Assembly: GCF_002288925.2 (NCBI RefSeq) | Contig: NW_022098001.1 | Span: 13,140,557-13,204,556 of the forward strand | Direction of reading: 5' to 3' | Source: Delphinapterus leucas | Taxonomy: Eukaryota; Chordata; Mammalia; Artiodactyla; Monodontidae | Length of the DNA: 64,000 nt | In this document: one piece after another, positions 58,555 through 64,000 of the stretch | How the letters are laid out: each line of letters begins with the position of its first letter | Position numbering within the stretch: the stretch's first letter is position 1 | Notes under the pieces: generated by a model | Told to the model about the DNA's origin: nothing | The model's input: the letters and a program-made list of their open reading frames with translations, nothing else | The model's database searches: none | Position numbers and translations under genes: made by a program

Positions 58555-59411
58555 AGATGTAGGAGCAAGGTAAAAACCTACAAGACCAAATAAATGAAGA
58601 GGAAACAGGCAACCTACCTGAAAAAGAATTCAGAGTAATGATATTAAAGATGATCCGGAATCTCAGCAATAGGATGGAAGCACGAATTGAGAAAATACAA
58701 GAAATGTTTAACAAAGATCTAGAAGAACTAAAGAACAAACAGAGATGAACAACATAAAAACTGAAATGAAAAATACACTAGAAGGAATCAATAACAGAAT
58801 AACTGAGGCAGAAGAAAGAATAAGTGAGCTGGAAGATAAAATGGTAGAAATAACTGCTGAGGAGCAGAATAAAGAAAAAAGAATGAAAATAATCGAGGAC
58901 AATCTCAGACACCCCTGGGACAACACTAAACACACCAATATTCGAATTATAGGTGAGGAAAAGAAGAAGAGGAAAAGAAAGGGTCAGAGCAAATACTTGA
59001 AGAGATTATAGTGGAAAACTTCCCTAACAAGGGAAAGGAAATAGTCACCCAAGTCCAGGAAGCACAGACAGTCCCATACAGGATAAACCCTAGGAAAAAA
59101 GACCAAGCCACATAACAAAAATTAAATTCAAAGAAAAAATATTAAAAGCAGCATGGGAAAAACAGAAAATAACAAAGGAATCCCCTTAAGTTATCAGCTG
59201 ATTTTCAGTGGAATCTCTGCAGGCCAGAAGGGAGGGGCAGGATATACTTAAAGTAATGAAAGAGAAAAACCTACAACCAAGATTACTCTACCCAGCAAGG
59301 ATCTCATTCAGATTCGATGGAGAAGTCAAAAGCTGTACAGACAAACAACAGCTATAAGAATTCAGCACCACCAAACCAGCTTTACAACAAAGGCTAAAGA
59401 AACTTCTCTAA
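58555..59411 (+). pseudogene. L1-e ORF1 remnant
   Basis: Coiled-coil RNA-binding protein of L1. The coiled-coil part is open at 58745-59011 (88 codons, E/K/I-rich heptads such as ITEAEERISELEDKMVEI). Before it, the frame is broken by a lost AAC repeat near 58738; after it, by deletions near 58950 and elsewhere. The C-terminal domain text ('cttcattcagattcgatgg'-like near 59308) is still recognisable up to the stop. Confidence 0.85.
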
Positions 59412-59553
59412 GCGGGACCAGTCCCTCCCATCAGGAAACACGCACAAGCCTCTTAGATAGACTCATCCACCAGAGGGCAGACAGCAGAAGCAAGAAGAAC
59501 TACAATCCTTCAGCCTATGAAACAAAAACCACATTCACAGTAAGATAAACAAG

Positions 59554-60458
59554 ATGAAAAGGCAGTGAGCTATGTACCAGATGAAGGAACAAGATAAAAC
59601 CCCAGAAAAATAACTAAATGAAGTGGAGATAGGCAAACTTCCAGAAAAAATAATTCAGAATAATGATAGTGAAGATGATCCAGGACCTCGGAAAAAGAAT
59701 GGAGGCAAAGATCGAGAACACGCAAGAAATGTTTAACAAAGATCTAGAAGAATTAAAGAACAAACAAACAGAGATGAACAACACAATAACGGAAATGAAA
59801 AATACACTAGAAGGAGTCAATAGAAGAATATCTGAGGCAGAAGAATGGATAAGTGACCTGGAAGACAGAATGGTGGAATTCACTGCTGTGGAACACAATA
59901 AAGAAAGAAGAATGAAAAGAAATGATGACAGCCTAAGAGACCGCTGGGACAACATTAAACACAATAACATTCGCATTACAGGGGTCCCAGAAGGAGAACA
60001 GAGAGAGAAAGGACACAAGAAAATATTTGAAGAGATTATAGTCAAAAACTTCCCTAACATGGGAAAGGGAATAGCCACACAAGTCCAGGAAGTGCAGAGA
60101 GTCCCATACAGGCTAATCCCAGGAGAAAAACACCGAGGCACATAGTAATCAAATTGGCAAAAATTAAAGACAAAGAAAAATTATTGAAAGCAGCAAGGGA
60201 AAAACAACTAATAACATACAAGGGAACTCCCATAGGTTAACAGCTGATTTCTCGGCAAAAAATCTACAAGCAAGAAGGGACTGGCATGATATACATAAAG
60301 TGATGAAAGGGAAGAACCTACAACCAAGATTACTCTACCCAGCAAGAATCTCATTCAGATTTGATGGAGAAATCAAAAGCTTTACAGACAAGCAAAAGCT
60401 AAGCGAATTCAGCACCACCAAACCAGCTCTATAACAAATGCTAAAGGAACTTCTCTAA
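59554..60458 (+). pseudogene. L1-f ORF1, inactivated
   Basis: The likely native ATG at 59554 is followed by a TGA at codon 5. Beyond it a 160-codon frame (59663-60145) covers the coiled coil (IRRISEAEE-type heptads) and the start of the RNA-binding domain. A frameshift near 60120 ends it. The native stop, TAA, is at 60456-60458. The length (301 codons including the stop) is typical for L1 ORF1. Confidence 0.88.
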
Positions 60459-60516
60459 GTGGGAAACACAAGAGAAGAAAAGGACCTACAAAAAGAAACC
60501 CAAAACAATTAAGAAA

Positions 60517-62037
60517 ATGGCAATAGGAACATACATACAGATAATTACCTTAAACGTGAATGGATTAAATGCTCCAACGAAAAGACACAGGCTTGCTGAA
60601 TGGATACAAAAACAAGACCCATACATACGCTGTCTACAAGAGACCCACTTGAGACCTAGGGACACACACAGACAGAAAGTTTGGGGATGGTAAAAGATAT
60701 TCCATGCAAATGGAAATCAAAAGAAACCTGAAGTAGCAATCCTTATATCAGAGAAAACAGAATTTAAAATAAAGAATGTTATAAGAGACAAGGAAGGACA
60801 CTACACAATGACCAAGGGATCAATCCAAAAAGAAGATATAACAATTATAAATATATATGCACCCAACATAGGAGCACCTCAATACATAAGGCAACTGGTA
60901 ACAGCTATGAAAGAGGAAATCAACAGTAACACAATAATAGTGGGGGACTTTAACACCTCACTTACACCAATGGACAGATCATCCAAACAGATAATTAATA
61001 AGGAAACAGGAGCTTTAAATGACACAGCAGACCAGACAGATTTAATTGATATTTATAGGACATTCCATCCAAAAACAACGGATTACACTTGCTTCTCAAG
61101 TGCACACGGAACATTCTCCAGGATAGATCACCTCTTGGGTCATAAATCAAGCCTCAGTAAATTGAAGATAATAGAAATCATATCAAGCATCTTTTCTGAC
61201 CACAACGCTATGAGACTAGAAATCAATTACAGGGAAAAAACCGTAGAAAACACAAACACATGGAGGCTAGACAATATGTTACTAAATAACCAAGAGATCA
61301 CTGAAGAAATCAAAGAGGAAATCAAAAAATACCTACAAACACACAATAATGAAAACACGACAATCCAAAACCTATGGGATGCAGCAAAAGCAGTTCTAAA
61401 AAGGAAGTTTAAAGCTATACAAGCCTACCTCAAAAAATAAGAAAAATCTCAAATAAACAATCCAACCTTACATGTAAAGGAACTAGAGAAAGAAGAACAA
61501 GCAAACCCAAATTAGCAGAAGGAAAGAAATCATAAAGTCAGAGCAGAAATAAATGAAACAGAAACAAAGAAAACAATAGCAAAGATCAATAAAAATAAAA
61601 GCTGGGACTTCCCTGGTGGCGCAGTGGTTGGGGGTCCGCCTGCCGATGCAGGTGATGCAGGTTCGTGCCCCGGCCTGGGAGGATCCCACATGCTGCGGAG
61701 CGGCTGCGCCCGTGAGCCATGGCCACTGAGCCTGCGTGTCCGGAGTCTGTAGCTCCGCAACGGGAGAGGCCACAACAGTGAGAGGCCCGCGTACCGCAAA
61801 AATAAATAAATAAATAAAACTAAAAGCTGGTTCTTTGAGAAGATAAACAAAATTGATAAACGGTTAGCCAGACTCATCGAGAAAAAGAGGGAGAGGATTC
61901 AAATCAATAAAATTAGAAATGAAAAAGGGGAAGTTACAAGAGACACCACAGAAATACAAAGCATCCTAAGAAACTACTACAAGCAACTCTATGCCAATAA
62001 AATGGACAACCTGGAAGAAATGGACAAATTCTGAGAC
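60517..62037 (+). pseudogene. L1-f ORF2, endonuclease domain plus start of RT, inactivated and partial
   Basis: ATG at 60517. The metal-binding Glu of the endonuclease is visible in LQETH (codons 40-44). A nonsense TAA follows at 60691-60693 (codon 59). The same frame then stays open to a second nonsense TAA at 61438-61440 (60808-61440 alone gives 210 codons). It includes the GDFN and SDHN active-site segments, which look intact. Downstream text continues past the SINE to the gap. The reverse-transcriptase core itself is not in the sequence. Confidence 0.88.
61606..61820 (+). mobile_element. CHR-type SINE (CHR-2-like), sense, inside L1-f ORF2
   Basis: Complete head and body, ending in an (AAAT)n tail. 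The target duplication taaaagctgg is at 61596-61605 and 61821-61830. The B-box region reads 'aggttcgtgcccc'. Younger than the L1 it interrupts. Confidence 0.95.
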
Positions 62038-62071
62038 AGGTATAACCTTCCAAGACTGAACCAGGAAGAAA

Positions 62072-62471
62072 NNNNNNNNNNNNNNNNNNNNNNNNNNNNN
62101 NNNNNNNNNNNNNNNNNNNNNNNNNNNNNNNNNNNNNNNNNNNNNNNNNNNNNNNNNNNNNNNNNNNNNNNNNNNNNNNNNNNNNNNNNNNNNNNNNNNN
62201 NNNNNNNNNNNNNNNNNNNNNNNNNNNNNNNNNNNNNNNNNNNNNNNNNNNNNNNNNNNNNNNNNNNNNNNNNNNNNNNNNNNNNNNNNNNNNNNNNNNN
62301 NNNNNNNNNNNNNNNNNNNNNNNNNNNNNNNNNNNNNNNNNNNNNNNNNNNNNNNNNNNNNNNNNNNNNNNNNNNNNNNNNNNNNNNNNNNNNNNNNNNN
62401 NNNNNNNNNNNNNNNNNNNNNNNNNNNNNNNNNNNNNNNNNNNNNNNNNNNNNNNNNNNNNNNNNNNNNNN
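62072..62471. other. Assembly gap, 400 N
   Basis: The left edge is in L1-f ORF2, about 1.3 kb into the coding sequence. The right edge begins 'aaaaaaatatatatatat', which could be the poly(A) of the L1. A full remaining L1 would need about 3 kb, so either the gap length is wrong or the element is internally deleted. Confidence 0.95.
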
Positions 62472-63000
62472 AAAAAAATATATATATATCTCCTTTTTCT
62501 CTCCCAATAACATTCATGCTTTTCTTTACATCATTGAGCATATCTGTAATATTTATAATACCTTTTTAAAGAGACTTGGATGCTAATTCATCATCTCTGT
62601 CATGTCTGGGTCTGTTAACAATGACTGGATTTTTTTTTCTTGACTGTGGTTCTTCTTTTCTTGCTTCTTTGTGTGTATGTTAATTTTTGATTAGATGCTG
62701 AGCACTGTGAGTTTTACATTGTTGAGTGATGTATTTTTTTGAAGAGTTGATTTTGTTCTGGTACACACAGTTATGTTTGGATCCGTTTGATTCATTTGAG
62801 GCATGCTTTCAATTTTTGTTAAGCCAGGTCCAAAGAAACCATTTTACTAGAGATCATTTAATTCTACTACAAAAGTTAAAGACTTCTGAGGATGGTATCA
62901 AATTTCCTGTAAATTACAAGGTCTCTCCACACTGACTCACCTTTTTGAGCTCCAGGAATTGTTAGTCCTACTCTGTCCTAGTGTTTTTTGCCCTGGCCTC
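62472..63000 (-). mobile_element. Ancient L1/HAL1-like region, antisense, right part
   Basis: 'catcattgagcatatctgtaatatttataatacctttttaaagagacttgg', 'tcatcatctctgtcatgtctgggtctgttaacaatgactgg' and 'gtgagttttacattgttgag' are the antisense landmarks that follow those at 55835-56584 in old L1/HAL1. This shows the young L1 cluster was inserted into one old element. Confidence 0.7.
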
Positions 63001-64000
63001 AGGGAATTTCTACTTCTGAATGTGCACATCACTACTCAACCAACATTCAAGGGTACTCTCTGCTGATTTTCAGAGCTCTCACTGTGCATCAGACTATTCT
63101 CTGGTCCTCTACCCTGAAAATTATAGGTATCTTATTCTCCCTGAACTATAATCTCTGTTTCCTCTCTTCAGCAAGACTGATAGGCTGTGTGTTGTTAACG
63201 CTCTCTGAGTTGCATTCTCAAAACTATCTCCATGTAGTGAGCTGTTACAATTGTAGGGTTCACCTGATTTGATTTCTTTTTTGTCAGAAATCACTGCTGT
63301 GCCACTTGTTGACTAATGTCTGAAAAACAGTTGATTTATACATTTTTATGTATTTTTTTAATTTGTATTTTACATATATTTTTCTATTAGGAAGGCCACA
63401 GCAATAAATCTTTCAAGGGAAGAAGTGAATGTCCTCTATTTTTACTTTTAAAGACAAATTTTCATAGCCTAGTAACTTGAGGGAAGTCCATCCTGCCTCA
63501 GTATATTATGATGGCCTATGAAAAGTATATGCTTTCTTTGGTGCATATGTGTGTGTGTGTGTGTAATTAGGGGAAAAAAAGGAAGAATTTCTGGATTAGT
63601 ATGGGTGGTAGTTTGGCTTCTCCTAAAATCAGAACATGAAATTCCTATGGCACATTCATGAATCTATACAATTTTCAGGAAGGGACAGATCAGGTAATGA
63701 CATTAGCCAAATCAGCCTACACTAGGGTAGAGTCCCAGGGTATGAATTGAATTACATCAGGATGTTACACTGAGTGGCTAGAATTATACATATCTAAGGA
63801 GTAACAGTCATATTTGAAGCAAGGGCTGGTCCTATAAGAGATTGTGAAGCCATCCAAGACAAGAGATCAAATGCTGAAAACCTAAAAGTTTTAGAAAAAG
63901 AGTGCAAGATAGTATAAGATAAGTTTGGGATGGGAGATTCAGGTCAACAGTTCTAAAAGGCTGGAACTTCTTAATGGATGGTGGCCAGGTCGGGGGTTGG
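63001..64000. other. Unassigned non-coding end of window
   Basis: No exon or named repeat. A (GT)n run of about 9 units lies at 63547-63564. Confidence 0.4.

Larger units (their letters stand above)
57404..59418 (+). mobile_element. L1-e: L1 5' UTR plus ORF1, sense
   Basis: It begins at 'aggcagggggaggattcaacatgg', matching in layout the 5' end of L1-b (24582 on the minus strand). It runs through a GC-rich distal UTR, a T-rich tract and a proximal UTR to ORF1, whose stop is at 59409-59411. No ORF2 follows: after 'ctaagcggga' the sequence switches to the UTR of another L1. Confidence 0.85.
59419..62071 (+). mobile_element. L1-f: 5'-truncated young-type L1, sense, cut by gap
   Basis: It starts in the 5' UTR ('agtccctcccatcagg'), then ORF1 (59554-60458) and ORF2 from 60517, interrupted by a CHR SINE (61606-61820) and ended by the 400-N gap. 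It abuts L1-e ORF1 without poly(A) or target duplication. It is the least decayed L1 coding sequence in the window. Confidence 0.9.

Noticed and set aside
59614..60141. 175-codon minus-strand frame
   Set aside because: Shadow opposite L1-f ORF1, which explains the region on the plus strand.
61966..62541. 191-codon and 174-codon minus frames
   Set aside because: They consist mostly of X because they cross the 400-N gap.

Overview
The window is vertebrate nuclear DNA, almost certainly from a cetacean. The main evidence is twelve tRNA-derived SINEs of the CHR type, whose heads carry the cttccctggtggcgcag motif, a family characteristic of whales and dolphins. They sit beside cetartiodactyl-type L1 elements and old mammalian MIR, L2, MaLR and DNA-transposon fossils. 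No host protein-coding exon, rRNA, functional tRNA gene, CRISPR array or prokaryotic-style gene is supported. It reads as a gene desert or the inside of a long intron. Family names come from recognising consensus features by eye, not from a search.

Layout. 1-17 kb is mostly old, low-copy sequence with scattered L2, MIR and MaLR pieces, a TA-flanked Tigger-like DNA transposon at 7.4-8.1 kb, five CHR SINEs and a short L1 tail at 10.9 kb. 17.77-24.58 kb is a degraded, nearly full-length antisense L1 (called L1-b) inserted into an older repeat and itself hit by two SINEs and other L1 tails. 25-37 kb holds old repeats, a MaLR LTR, an antisense retrovirus-like gag fossil at 30.5-32.0 kb, an ancient sense L1 and three SINEs. 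37.10-44.21 kb is a full-length antisense L1 (L1-c, about 7.1 kb) with a perfect 15-bp target-site duplication and a long GC-rich 5' UTR. 44-56.6 kb is AT-rich old L1 and MIR sequence with two MaLR LTRs. 56.6-62.5 kb is a sense-strand cluster: a SINE joined to an L1 3' end, then an L1 5' UTR plus ORF1 (L1-e), then a second L1 with its own ORF1 and the start of ORF2 (L1-f), ending in a 400-N gap. The cluster interrupts an ancient antisense L1.

The elements form a dated stack. L2, MIR and ancient L1 are oldest. MaLR LTRs and the DNA transposon follow, then L1-b, then L1-c, L1-e and L1-f, and last the CHR SINEs, which need L1 machinery to move. All L1 reading frames here are broken. In L1-c the first catalytic aspartate of the reverse transcriptase is also replaced by valine. 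In L1-f the endonuclease frame is open over more than 300 codons apart from a nonsense codon at position 59, and it ends at a second nonsense codon.

I did not find a new biological system. The observations most worth a second look are retrotransposition products: two SINEs using the same target at 8.95-9.55 kb, the first apparently carrying a 3' transduced segment; the SINE/L1 junction at 56.8 kb; the tandem ORF1 copies at 58.5-60.5 kb; and two different distal 5' UTRs on related L1s. Three runs of N (32, 100 and 400) lie inside repeats.
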